Part shown: piece by piece, positions 40,815 to 48,981 of the stretch
Layout: every line of letters begins with the position of its first letter
Position numbering within the stretch: the stretch's first letter is position 1
Source: a virus
Strand: one strand, 5' to 3'
Virus record (IMG/VR): IMGVR_UViG_3300021373_001027
Location: 1-64,000 of that record
Length of the DNA: 64,000 bases
Position numbers and translations under genes: made by a program
The notes under the pieces: model-generated
Seen by the model: only the letters and a program-made list of their open reading frames with translations
Database searches by the model: none
What the model was told of the DNA's origin: nothing

Positions 40815-41029
40815 AAATGCCGTTGCTTATTGAGGTAGTCCACGATACTGACATTTTGGAATCCGTAGCCTATCTAAAAGTATGGGAGGAAGATGGAGAC
40901 ATTCTTAATAGCTTTATGGCATGGAAAGTAGAGAACGTATCCATGCCTTTAGACTGTATGCCAACCGCCCTGTCTGAGTTTTTTGCTGACGTTGCTGCTG
41001 ATGAATACTTAGGAGAATATCCAGAATGA
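40805..41029 (+). CDS. Small acidic early protein, 74 residues
   Basis: Starts MQIKMPLLIEVVHDTDILES, overlapping the DUF3310 end by 10 bases. Acidic, with DGDILNSFMAWKVENVSMP and ALSEFFADVAADEYLGEYPE. No family recognised. The stop overlaps the next start as ATGA. Acidic small early proteins are often DNA mimics or enzyme inhibitors, but nothing specific is seen. Confidence 0.68.
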   Translation: MQIKMPLLIEVVHDTDILESVAYLKVWEEDGDILNSFMAWKVENVSMPLDCMPTALSEFFADVAADEYLGEYPE

Positions 41030-41265
41030 AAACTAAAATTCATGTCAATCAACATATTATTCGTAGGAATAATAAACTCAAGGGTGAAGCCGTAGATATT
41101 TTTCACGAACCACCTATCACGGTTAAGCAAGGTAAGTTAAATACCTACTGTAAGGAGGTTGAAGTAACAGGGCCGTGTGTTGTTAAGTACTCACCTGATA
41201 AGCCGCTATCCTGCGGTGCTAAGGTGTGGATAGAAACGGATTCATCAGTCATTTTTATTAAATAG
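41026..41265 (+). CDS. Small early protein, 79 residues
   Basis: MKTKIHVNQHIIRRNNKLKGEAVDIFHEPPITVKQGK..., beta-rich with VEVTGPCVVKYSPDKPLSCGAKVWIET. A conserved-looking RRN---KGE--P---V--G pattern is seen in small phage proteins that accompany replication genes. Function unknown. Start overlaps the acidic gene by ATGA. Confidence 0.68.
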   Translation: MKTKIHVNQHIIRRNNKLKGEAVDIFHEPPITVKQGKLNTYCKEVEVTGPCVVKYSPDKPLSCGAKVWIETDSSVIFIK

Positions 41266-41273
41266 GGAGGGTT

Positions 41274-41453
41274 ATGGCTCAAGATGAACTGGAGTTTGAA
41301 ATACTGCTGGCTGTTGAAGCAGCAGAAGTAACAAGCGAGAACTTAAAAAAGAATATCGCCGTGTTAAATGATTTACAAGTTGTACCTGTCGATCAACTTA
41401 CCATAGAGCAACGTTCTCGTGTTGTAGAAATAATTAAATATCACTTTAGCTAA
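41274..41453 (+). CDS. Small helical protein, 59 residues
   Basis: MAQDELEFEILLAVEAAEVT... followed by helical LTIEQRSRVVEIIKYHFS. GGGAGG lies 5 bases before the ATG. Not recognised; fills the gap between the 79-residue protein and the 359-residue protein. Confidence 0.62.
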   Translation: MAQDELEFEILLAVEAAEVTSENLKKNIAVLNDLQVVPVDQLTIEQRSRVVEIIKYHFS

Positions 41454-41470
41454 TTAATAGGAAACTAATC

Positions 41471-42550
41471 ATGTCAGCATTTGAAACTATGAATATAGAA
41501 AGACTGGTATCAAGCTTGGCGTTACCTTGTGAACATCAAGACGAAAATACCAAACACGAATCTTTACAATCCGGTTGGGTAATTGACTGCTTTCCGGTAA
41601 CTAAGGAACTTTATGGTTACTGCACACAGCTACGTAAAGCTATGCCCAGTTTACGTTTTGGTGTTGATCGTGACGTATTGGAGATAGCACAGACGCAAAA
41701 GACACACACTTCGTTTTCAAAATGCTATGTCTACAGAGCCGATGATCTTTATGTAATGGGTGCAATTGGTTTTGGTATGTTAGGCAATGCCGCTGAGGAT
41801 AAATACTTAACCAAGTCTCAGCATATAGAAAACAATATGTTTTGTGAGTGGTCGCGTGCACACAAATGTAAAGCCACAAAGAACATAAGGCCAGCGGTCG
41901 CCAATGCGCTTACTTACTTTAGACGGCCTTCTGATAGGCATGTTTTGGACGCAACTTATCGTGCCTATACCGGAAGGGTTAATGCATTTTTAGAACAAGA
42001 GCGGAATGTTTTGGCGTCAAAAATGAGTGAGCTGTATAAAGAACTTACCGGCCTGATGTTTGGCAAGGCATGGGAAAAAGAAAATGATTCCCAGTATATG
42101 TTTCAATCTGTACTAGGTTCGTATCGAACCAAGCCTCATCTATGTAGACCTGTTAGTAGTGAAATGTTTGGTGATGTGCCTTTGGTAAAAGCAATCAACG
42201 ATTTAGCTAATAGCTATTTCAAACTCGCGGATACAAAGACTGATGTTTCTTTGGTGCACCCCGTTAAAGATGTAAATAATGTATTAGTGGGATACAACAT
42301 CACTAAGCTTGTCGAACAACAGACGCGTAACACTTTATCGGAACTTGAACCTGATATTTATCAAAAGAACTTAGTGGTAAGTGAGTGCGTTGATCAAGAA
42401 ATAGCTTCAAAGGTTGCAACGTTGTCTATGCTTGAGGAAAAAGAGTACAGCGCAGGGCTTGGGCTGAAGCTTGCCGGTGACATTTACTACGTAGAAACTA
42501 ATGTCGAAGCTCTGCCCGACGACTACTATGATAGGCAGGGTGAAAGCTAA
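41471..42550 (+). CDS. Unknown replication-region protein, 359 residues
   Basis: AATTAATAGGAAACTAATC precedes the ATG. Mixed alpha/beta with LRFGVDRDVLEIAQT, KCYVYRADDLYVMGAIGFGM (positions about 84-103) and KYLTKSQHIENNMF near 110-123, then an alpha-helical middle and C-terminus. No catalytic signature recognised. It sits directly before the VRR-NUC nuclease, with a TAATG overlap, so it probably belongs to the DNA-replication or recombination set. Confidence 0.75.
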   Translation: MSAFETMNIERLVSSLALPCEHQDENTKHESLQSGWVIDCFPVTKELYGYCTQLRKAMPSLRFGVDRDVLEIAQTQKTHTSFSKCYVYRADDLYVMGAIGFGMLGNAAEDKYLTKSQHIENNMFCEWSRAHKCKATKNIRPAVANALTYFRRPSDRHVLDATYRAYTGRVNAFLEQERNVLASKMSELYKELTGLMFGKAWEKENDSQYMFQSVLGSYRTKPHLCRPVSSEMFGDVPLVKAINDLANSYFKLADTKTDVSLVHPVKDVNNVLVGYNITKLVEQQTRNTLSELEPDIYQKNLVVSECVDQEIASKVATLSMLEEKEYSAGLGLKLAGDIYYVETNVEALPDDYYDRQGES

Positions 42551-42879
42551 TGGCTATGACTCCAGAAGCAAAAGTTAAGCGCAAGGTAACTGACATTCTT
42601 AAGAAGTTAGAATGCTATTACTTTTACCCTGCCACCGGAGGCTATGGTAAGAGCGGTGTGCCTGACATTGTGGCTTGCTTTAGAGGCGTGTTTGTGGGCA
42701 TTGAATGTAAGGCAGGCAAGAATAAACCCACACTGCTACAAGAGAGAAACTTGGATCAAATTAGAAGCGCTGGGGGACTGGCGCTTGTTGTTAATGAAAA
42801 CAACCTACATCAATTGACTGAGTTTATTATCGAACAAAAGTTGGGGATAGCCAATGCGGCAGATAACGTTAGACACTGA
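42550..42879 (+). CDS. VRR-NUC endonuclease
   Basis: 109 residues, the full length of stand-alone phage VRR-NUC proteins. PD-(D/E)XK core: GVPD39 and IE52-CK54, with Q64 in LLQERNLDQIRSAGG. These nucleases act on branched or Holliday-type DNA intermediates. The ATG overlaps the previous stop (TAATG) and the polymerase start lies 26 bases inside this gene, so the three genes are translated together. Confidence 0.88.
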   Translation: MAMTPEAKVKRKVTDILKKLECYYFYPATGGYGKSGVPDIVACFRGVFVGIECKAGKNKPTLLQERNLDQIRSAGGLALVVNENNLHQLTEFIIEQKLGIANAADNVRH

Positions 42880-44773
42880 GTGTTATGTAAACTACTTTCT
42901 TATGGTGTTCACCAATGAAAGCGGCAAGTCTAAATCGTTTGAGATATACGGAGATGATCATTCAAAGTTTGACAAGGGTGAGATTGCCAAGATTCTATTA
43001 AACCCTGACTACGAGATAGTTACATTTAACGGCAACGGTTACGATATGCCGATTGTTAACCTTGCATTGACGGGGACACTTTCCAACCGCGATCTTAAAA
43101 AGGTTAGTGACGACATAATTGTAAACAATCAACGAGCTTGGCAGGTTTACAAGAAGTACGGCATTGAACCTTTGCCGGTTAACCACATTGACCTACAAGA
43201 AGTAGCGATAGGTATGGTTAGCCTGAAGATATACGGAGGTAGGATGCACAGCCAAAAACTACAAGACCTGCCGCTTGAACCTGATACCGTTATTCAGCCT
43301 CATCATTTACCGGATATGCGTAAGTACTGCAAGAACGATACGCTGTTGACCCTTGATCTGTATAACACGTTAAAGAAACAGATAGAGTTACGACGTAAGA
43401 TGAGCGCTGAGTATGGTACAGACCTACGCTCAAAATCAGACGCCCAGATAGCAGAGGCCGTACTGAAAGCTGAGTATAAACGCATACACGGTGACTTCCC
43501 TGAACGCGTGTCCTTGGACTACAAATCATTTTACTATGTACCCCCGTCCTACATTAAGTTTATGTCAAAAGAACTTAACGAAGTATTAAAAACAATTTGC
43601 ACGGCGGAAATGACAATATCGGACACAGGGCATGTATCCATGCCGAAAGAAATTGCCAAGCTTAAGATAAGCATAGGTAAAAGTACGTACAAGATAGGTA
43701 TAGGTGGCTTACATAGTCAAGAATCTGAAGTTGCTCATCACACTTGTGACGATTACGTTTTGTTAGATAGAGACGTAGCTTCTTACTACCCCAGTCTCAT
43801 GTTAAATTTAAAGCTATTCCCCAGTGCTTTTGGGAGTACCTTCCTAGATGTTTTTCAGAAGATTCTAAAGGACAGGCTTGCAGCCAAGGCAAGTGGAGAT
43901 AAGACCGTAGCCGACTCTTTAAAGATTGTTCTCAATGGTACGTTTGGTAAAACTTCAAACGTTTATTCCAGCCTATATAGTCCTGACTTAATGATAGCCA
44001 CTACTCTGACAGGGCAGTTGTCGCTGCTTATGTTAATAGAAGCTGTTGAGCATATAGGCTGCGAAGTTGTTTCAGCCAATACAGATGGTGTGGTTATTAA
44101 AGCACCCCGTAGTTTAAAAACTACATTGGACAAACTAGTAGCCCATTGGGAAAAGCGCACCAATCTTGAGACAGAAGAAACGCTATATAACTCTCTGTAC
44201 TCCAGAGATGTTAATAACTACATAGCCATAAAACCTGACGGTGTAAAGACTAAGGGCGTGTATGCCCCTGACGGCTTGAACAAAAACCCTCAAGCACCCA
44301 TCTGTGTCGAAGCGGCTACTCAATACCTTTTAAATAAAATACCTTATGAAGAAACTATAACTTCATCCGGGGACATAACACGTTTTGTAACCGTGAGAAG
44401 GGTTACAGGAGGCGCAGTAAAAGACGGCATCAGTCTGGGTAAGGCTATTCGCTGGTACTACAGCGCCGACAACAAGAACCCCATAACGTACTTAAAGAAT
44501 GGCAATATCGTTCCGCGCTCCGAAGGGGCAAAGCCTTGTCTTGATCTACCTAATGAGTTTCCAGCAGACATTGATTACCAATGGTATATTGCCGAAACCA
44601 AAGATATACTGGTATCAATCGGCGCGTTACCTAGACCGGTATACGAGAAGATACCGCGCAAAAACAGCAAGGCATGGAAAGAGTTAATGCAAGCTGGTGA
44701 AATCCAATTAGACGTTAAGGGCAAATCGCAATGGGTACACCCCGAGCAGCACCTTGGAGCTTCAGCAAAATAA
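42854..44773 (+). CDS. Family B DNA polymerase with 3'-5' exonuclease
   Basis: 639 residues. Exonuclease motifs: D7-T-E9, TFNGNGYD (57-64) and YCKND (158-162). Polymerase motifs: A, LLDRDVASYYPS (303-314); B, KIVLNGTFGK (357-366); C, SANTDGV (407-413). It is shorter than typical family B enzymes (about 750-1000). Motif C has NTD where DTD is usual; this variant occurs in other phage family B enzymes. With the AEP primase, helicase and SSB it forms the replisome. No TPR1/TPR2-type protein-priming inserts are obvious. Confidence 0.9.
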   Translation: MRQITLDTECYVNYFLMVFTNESGKSKSFEIYGDDHSKFDKGEIAKILLNPDYEIVTFNGNGYDMPIVNLALTGTLSNRDLKKVSDDIIVNNQRAWQVYKKYGIEPLPVNHIDLQEVAIGMVSLKIYGGRMHSQKLQDLPLEPDTVIQPHHLPDMRKYCKNDTLLTLDLYNTLKKQIELRRKMSAEYGTDLRSKSDAQIAEAVLKAEYKRIHGDFPERVSLDYKSFYYVPPSYIKFMSKELNEVLKTICTAEMTISDTGHVSMPKEIAKLKISIGKSTYKIGIGGLHSQESEVAHHTCDDYVLLDRDVASYYPSLMLNLKLFPSAFGSTFLDVFQKILKDRLAAKASGDKTVADSLKIVLNGTFGKTSNVYSSLYSPDLMIATTLTGQLSLLMLIEAVEHIGCEVVSANTDGVVIKAPRSLKTTLDKLVAHWEKRTNLETEETLYNSLYSRDVNNYIAIKPDGVKTKGVYAPDGLNKNPQAPICVEAATQYLLNKIPYEETITSSGDITRFVTVRRVTGGAVKDGISLGKAIRWYYSADNKNPITYLKNGNIVPRSEGAKPCLDLPNEFPADIDYQWYIAETKDILVSIGALPRPVYEKIPRKNSKAWKELMQAGEIQLDVKGKSQWVHPEQHLGASAK

Positions 44774-45414
44774 AGTCCTTTGAGCAATGCCCTCGACAGT
44801 TTCATCAAGTCAAGGTTGTAAAGGCTTACCCACAAGAAGAAAATGATGCCATGTTGTACGGCACAGCCTACCATGAAGCGGCTGAGTTTTACGTTAGGGA
44901 CAATACGCCGCTCCCCCCGCAGTTTCAATTCTCTCAAAAACTTCTAGATTCATTGAACGCAAAGACAGGTAAAAAGCTCTGCGAATACGAGCTAGGTCTG
45001 ACCGCTGATCTTGAACCTTGCACATTTAAAGCCGACGATGTTTGGTTCCGAGGTATTGTTGACTTACTGATATTAGATGAAGAAAACGAGTTAGCATGGG
45101 TCATTGATTACAAGACTGGGCGCAACACAAAATATGCGGATACGGGCCAGCTAGAGCTTATGGCACTCGCAACCTTTAAACACTTCCCTCAAATAAAAAA
45201 GGTACGAGCAGGATTGCTTTTTGTTGTAGCTGATAAGCTAATCAAAACAAGTTATGATAAAGAAGATAGCTCTAAGTTGTGGCAAAAATGGTTGTCTGAC
45301 TACAGTAGAATGGAAAAATCGTTTGACAATGACGTTTGGAACGCCCATCCTAGTGGTCTATGTCGTAGGCATTGTCCAGTAAAGGAATGCCCACACAACG
45401 GGGCTTATAGCTAA
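44731..45414 (+). CDS. Cas4/RecB-type PD-(D/E)XK nuclease with Cys cluster
   Basis: 227 residues. Motifs: H48 in GTAYHEAAE, D111 in GIVDLL, D126-Y-K128 in DYKTG and Q140. Four Cys are placed as in Fe-S-containing Cas4/AddB nucleases: C20 (EQCPRQF) and C211, C215, C220 near the end, suggesting a 4Fe-4S cluster. Cas4-like phage proteins process DNA ends in recombination-dependent replication. No CRISPR array is nearby. It overlaps the polymerase by 43 bases. Confidence 0.85.
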   Translation: MGTPRAAPWSFSKIKSFEQCPRQFHQVKVVKAYPQEENDAMLYGTAYHEAAEFYVRDNTPLPPQFQFSQKLLDSLNAKTGKKLCEYELGLTADLEPCTFKADDVWFRGIVDLLILDEENELAWVIDYKTGRNTKYADTGQLELMALATFKHFPQIKKVRAGLLFVVADKLIKTSYDKEDSSKLWQKWLSDYSRMEKSFDNDVWNAHPSGLCRRHCPVKECPHNGAYS

Positions 45415-45671
45415 TGGCTAGAGATTACAAAAAAGAGTACAAGACGCAAAAGAAACGGGGCGAAACTCCTGATCGAATGGAACGTCAACGTGCACGCAGG
45501 GCCATTGATAAACGCGATACAGGGACAGTTACCAAGAAGTCCCCCAAGCGTAAAGGTAAAGATGTAAGCCACAACAAAATGCTAAGCAAAGGCGGCAGCA
45601 ACAAAGACGGTTACCGCTTAGAAAGCCCTTCAAAGAATAGGGCTAGGAACGGCCAAAAGAAAAAGAAGTAA
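45414..45671 (+). CDS. Small basic protein, degenerate HNH-like
   Basis: 85 residues, highly Lys/Arg-rich: MARDYKKEYKTQKKRGETPDRM, KDVSHNKMLSKGGSNKDGYRLESPSKNRARNGQKKKK. The C-terminal half matches small phage HNH-type proteins (DV-H---------N---L---SKNRSR), but the second catalytic His is replaced or missing here, so catalytic function is doubtful. Probably DNA-binding. An AGTTATAC inverted repeat starts immediately after the stop. Confidence 0.65.
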   Translation: MARDYKKEYKTQKKRGETPDRMERQRARRAIDKRDTGTVTKKSPKRKGKDVSHNKMLSKGGSNKDGYRLESPSKNRARNGQKKKK

Positions 45672-45691
45672 AGTTATACGGTTGTATAACT
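45672..45691. promoter_or_regulatory. AGTTATAC inverted repeat, copy 8
   Basis: AGTTATAC-GGTT-GTATAACT with a 4-base centre, directly after the stop codon and 57 bases before the helicase start. The last copy found; genes beyond 46 kb lack it. Confidence 0.9.
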
Positions 45692-45748
45692 TTGGTATTT
45701 GGGTGACGCAGACGCGTTTCGCCCCGCTCTGTTATGCAAGGAGACTGC

Positions 45749-47284
45749 ATGGAGATTATAAAAAATAAAGCACTTAAGCTTAAAGTTAAGCATCCAAACC
45801 GAATCACTGAAGTTATACCAAAAAGCAAACAGGTGTCCACGCACGAAGTTCTGGTTAATTGGGGCTTACCGGAAACCAAGATACTGCGGAATTTAAACAT
45901 AAACGCCCCCTCCCCAATCGAACGTCAGTACGCTTGGACAGGCAAGTACACACCGTTCGATCATCAAATTACAACCTCAGCATTCTTTACCATGCACCGC
46001 AAATGCTTCTGCTTCAACGAAATGGGTACAGGTAAAACGGCTAGTGTGATATGGGCTTCAGATTTCCTGCTTAATAAAAAAGAAATTAACAGAGTACTCA
46101 TTGTATGCCCGCTGTCCATCATGGACTCTGCGTGGCGTGCCGATCTGTTTACTTTTGCGATGCACCGGAAGGTGGACATTGCTCACGGTACACCGACTAA
46201 ACGCCGAGCAATCATTAAAGGTGATGCAGAGTACGTCATTATAAATTACGAAGGTATTGAAATTGTCCGTGACGAAATTATCAACGGCGGGTTTGACCTT
46301 GTTGTAATTGATGAAGCAAACGCATACAAGAACGCTAAGTCTAAACGGTGGAAGATACTAAACAGTTTACTGAATAAAGATACACGACTATGGCTAATGA
46401 CAGGTACACCCGCAGCGCAGTCCCCGCTTGATGCCTATGGTTTAGCAAAGCTAGTCAATGCTTCGGCAGTACCTCAGTTTTTCGGATCGTGGCGTGATCA
46501 AGTAATGAACAAAATCACTCAGTTCAAGTACGTGCCGAAAGCCGATGCCACGGATACAGTGTTTAGGGTATTGCAACCAGCAATACGGTTCACCAAAGCC
46601 GAATGCCTTGATCTGCCAGAAGTTACGATGGTCAAACGTAAGGTAGACCTGACGCCGCAGCAAGCTAAGTATTATAAAGACATTAAAAATAAGATGGTCA
46701 TAGCCGCTGATGGTGAAGAAGTTACCGCCGCTAACGCCGCTATTGTGATGAACAAACTACTGCAAATTAGCTCCGGTGCTGTCTACAGTGACAACGGTGA
46801 GTCCCTGATGTTTGATATAAAGAACAGGTACAAAGTTCTCAAGGAGGTCATAGACGAGTCAAGTCAAAAAGTTTTAGTCTTTGCTCCCTTCAAGCATGTA
46901 ATTAGCTCCCTAACTGATAAGCTACGCGCAGATGGCTTGTCGTGTGAGATTATTTCCGGTGACGTTAGCGCGTCCAAACGCACTGAGATATTTAAAACGT
47001 TTCAACAAAACCCCGACCCTCAAGTGCTGATAATTCAACCACAAGCAGCCGCACACGGTGTTACGTTAACCGCAGCCAACACAGTTGTTTGGTGGGGGCC
47101 AACGTCCTCCCTAGATATTTTCTATCAAGCCAACGCTAGGATTCACAGAGCAGGGCAAAACCACAAGTGTACAGTGGTGCAGCTAAGTGGATCAGCGATT
47201 GAAGATCATGTTTACTCTTTGTTGGATCAAAGAATTGATGTTCACTCAAAAGTTGTCGATCTTTATAAACAATTACTTGACTAA
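45749..47284 (+). CDS. SNF2-type DEAD-like helicase
   Basis: 511 residues from the ATG at 45749, chosen for the AAGGAG six bases upstream; another ATG lies five codons earlier. Motif I MGTGKTASVIWA (about 91-102), motif II VVIDEAN (DEAH-like, about 184-190), motif III LMTGTPAAQSPLDAYG, motif V ANTVVWWGP and motif VI QANARIHRAGQ. SNF2-family translocases move on duplex DNA; phage members assist replication or recombination. The set polymerase/VRR-NUC/Cas4-like/SNF2 is typical of many phages. Start of a new cotranscribed group after the last AGTTATAC repeat. Confidence 0.9.
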   Translation: MEIIKNKALKLKVKHPNRITEVIPKSKQVSTHEVLVNWGLPETKILRNLNINAPSPIERQYAWTGKYTPFDHQITTSAFFTMHRKCFCFNEMGTGKTASVIWASDFLLNKKEINRVLIVCPLSIMDSAWRADLFTFAMHRKVDIAHGTPTKRRAIIKGDAEYVIINYEGIEIVRDEIINGGFDLVVIDEANAYKNAKSKRWKILNSLLNKDTRLWLMTGTPAAQSPLDAYGLAKLVNASAVPQFFGSWRDQVMNKITQFKYVPKADATDTVFRVLQPAIRFTKAECLDLPEVTMVKRKVDLTPQQAKYYKDIKNKMVIAADGEEVTAANAAIVMNKLLQISSGAVYSDNGESLMFDIKNRYKVLKEVIDESSQKVLVFAPFKHVISSLTDKLRADGLSCEIISGDVSASKRTEIFKTFQQNPDPQVLIIQPQAAAHGVTLTAANTVVWWGPTSSLDIFYQANARIHRAGQNHKCTVVQLSGSAIEDHVYSLLDQRIDVHSKVVDLYKQLLD

Positions 47285-47348
47285 CTCACAGCCCTCACCT
47301 ATATTAACCAACCCCGAGCATTTTTCGGTGCGATGAAAGGAGAGTAAA

Positions 47349-47741
47349 GTGGACGTTTCTGTAGAGAAGTTAACCGGTATTTACCTAAAAATAAAATCCA
47401 AACGAGACGTACTGTCTCGTGATTTCAAGCAAGAAGATGAACGTTTGAAAGTTCAACAAGACGCGATCAAGCAACGCCTTCTTGATTACTGCAAAGCGAA
47501 CGAGATTGAGTCTGTTCGTACCGAAGCTGGTACGTTTTATCGTTCTATCAAAACTAAGTTCTGGACAAGTGATTGGGAGTCTATGCACAAGTTTATTCTT
47601 GAGCATGAAGTTCCTGAGTTTTTAACGAAGTCTTTGAACCAAGCTAATGTTAAGCAATTCATGGACGAAAACCCTACCCTTGTACCCGCAGGACTCAACG
47701 TTGATTCTGAGTATGTGGTATCCGTAAGAAAAGCAAAATAG
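47349..47741 (+). CDS. Conserved-type phage replication-region protein, 130 residues
   Basis: GTG start preceded by AAAGGAGAG. N-terminal coiled coil (about 8-60: LKIKSKRDVLSRDFKQEDERLKVQQDAIKQRLLDYCKAN), then ESVRTEAGTFYRSIKTKFWTSDW and a short C-terminal beta part with PAGLNVDSEYVVSVRK. The FWTSDWESMHKFI block is widely seen in phage proteins encoded by SSB and helicase genes, unassigned functionally to my knowledge. Possible recombination accessory. Confidence 0.75.
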   Translation: MDVSVEKLTGIYLKIKSKRDVLSRDFKQEDERLKVQQDAIKQRLLDYCKANEIESVRTEAGTFYRSIKTKFWTSDWESMHKFILEHEVPEFLTKSLNQANVKQFMDENPTLVPAGLNVDSEYVVSVRKAK

Positions 47742-47751
47742 GAGGTTATAA

Positions 47752-48027
47752 GTGACCGACAAAAAGCAAACATCAACCAGTCCTTTTGAAACCACAGAAG
47801 GCGTGGCTGAGTATTTTAACGTGTCCGTATGGACAGTTAGAGACTGGGTTAAACGTGGCATCATACCTGCCTCGGCTTATATAAAGGTAGCTAAAACTAC
47901 TCGCTTTAAGCTGGATCAAGTTGAAGCTGCCTTGGTATCAGTAATGTCTGTAGATGAACCTGAACCCGAACAAGCTGTTGAGCAAGAAGAATCTGTTGAA
48001 CACGAAAACACCATTTACCTTGACTGA
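47752..48027 (+). CDS. HTH DNA-binding protein, MerR/excisionase-type
   Basis: 91 residues, GTG start with GGAGG upstream. Residues about 12-60 form a winged HTH (VAEYFNVSVWTVRDWVKRGIIPASAYIKVAKTTRFKLDQVEAAL) of the helix-turn-helix_17 / excisionase type. The C-terminus is acidic. No integrase is seen, so excision is unlikely; transcriptional control of early or late genes, or binding at the operator-like or iteron repeats, is possible. Confidence 0.78.
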   Translation: MTDKKQTSTSPFETTEGVAEYFNVSVWTVRDWVKRGIIPASAYIKVAKTTRFKLDQVEAALVSVMSVDEPEPEQAVEQEESVEHENTIYLD

Positions 48028-48038
48028 GAGAAGTTATT

Positions 48039-48932
48039 ATGAGTACAAACATGACAACGTGGAAAGACGGCCTTGGTGCAAACCTAAAGGATTTTGAGGA
48101 CGCCAGCACTAACCTTTCGGATGCAAGTGGCGGTAGTAAGTCACGACGCATTAGTGTAAACGGTAGCCGCTTTAGAAAGATGGTGGGTGGTGAGCAAGTT
48201 GAGGTTAGTAACTCATCCTCAATGAACATCATCATCGTAAACGCCGCGCCAGTATCCCGTACCTTCTACGCAGGAAACTATGATCCAGAAAACCCCGCCC
48301 CTCCCGCTTGTTGGTCGCAGGACGCAAACGCAGGTATCCCTGCTAAAGATGTTACCGATGAAGGCAGACAGTCCTCACGTTGCGGCGATTGCCCTCAGAA
48401 CGTCAAGGGGTCGGGCCAAGGTCAGTCTCGCGCTTGTCGCTTTAATCAACGATTGGCCGTTGCCATCGAAGGTGATTTAGATAACATCTATCAGCTTCAG
48501 CTTGCGGCGACTAGCATCTTTGGACAGGCTGTTAATGGCAATATGCCGATGGGTGCGTACGCTAAGTACTTAAAGGAACACAGTGCGCCAGCTTCAGCCA
48601 TTGTTACGCAAATGTATTTTGATGAAAGCGCTTCTGTACCTAAGCTGTTTTTCAAACCGGTACGCCCCTTGGACGAAGATGAGCTTAATACAATAAGAGG
48701 CAAGCTTAAGTCTGAAGATACTATGCGTGCCATTGAGCTTACTGTCGCTCAGACTGATGGGGTAGATACGAAACCTAAGCTTGAAGCACCCGCAAAAGAA
48801 GCTCCGAAGAAAGTTGCCCCTAAAGAGGAAGTTATTGAAGAACCCAAGAAGGCAACCAAGCCTAGTGCTGCTGTTAACAAAGAAAGTTTGGATTCAGCAC
48901 TGGACGAAGTGATTGATGAATGGGACGATTGA
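48039..48932 (+). CDS. Putative ssDNA-binding protein
   Basis: 297 residues. The N-terminal core has beta-strands with NIIIVNAAPVSRTFYAG; residues about 83-135 contain four Cys (PACWSQD, SSRCGDCPQNVKG, SRACRFNQR) that could bind zinc, as in T4 gp32. The C-terminal 60 residues are a Lys/Pro/Ala/Glu-rich linker ending in an acidic tip DEVIDEWDD, the hallmark of SSBs that recruit partners. Location before the primase-helicase agrees. No alternative function is evident. Confidence 0.7.
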   Translation: MSTNMTTWKDGLGANLKDFEDASTNLSDASGGSKSRRISVNGSRFRKMVGGEQVEVSNSSSMNIIIVNAAPVSRTFYAGNYDPENPAPPACWSQDANAGIPAKDVTDEGRQSSRCGDCPQNVKGSGQGQSRACRFNQRLAVAIEGDLDNIYQLQLAATSIFGQAVNGNMPMGAYAKYLKEHSAPASAIVTQMYFDESASVPKLFFKPVRPLDEDELNTIRGKLKSEDTMRAIELTVAQTDGVDTKPKLEAPAKEAPKKVAPKEEVIEEPKKATKPSAAVNKESLDSALDEVIDEWDD

Positions 48933-48937
48933 CCTGA

Positions 48938-48964
48938 CCCCCGCCCCTGCTATGTGAGCGGGGG
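48938..48964 (+). promoter_or_regulatory. Strong GC hairpin between SSB and primase genes
   Basis: CCCCCGC (48938-48944) pairs with GCGGGGG (48958-48964), loop 13 bases, no T run. It starts just past the SSB stop. Likely protects the abundant SSB message from 3' decay or lowers read-through into the primase gene. Confidence 0.65.
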
Positions 48965-48981
48965 CATATTTGGAGACACAC

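Noticed and set aside
33665-45691. AGTTATAC repeats as promoters
   Set aside because: GTATAAC resembles a -10 box, but no -35 element lies at the right distance in copies 1 and 2, the two I checked, and no phage RNA polymerase or sigma factor was recognised.
33665-45691. AGTTATAC repeats as rho-independent terminators
   Set aside because: Stems are AT-rich with no following T run, and separate canonical terminators are present (34347, 38509, 52072).
47752-48027. HTH protein as evidence for lysogeny (excisionase)
   Set aside because: No integrase, attachment site or repressor-antirepressor pair was seen.
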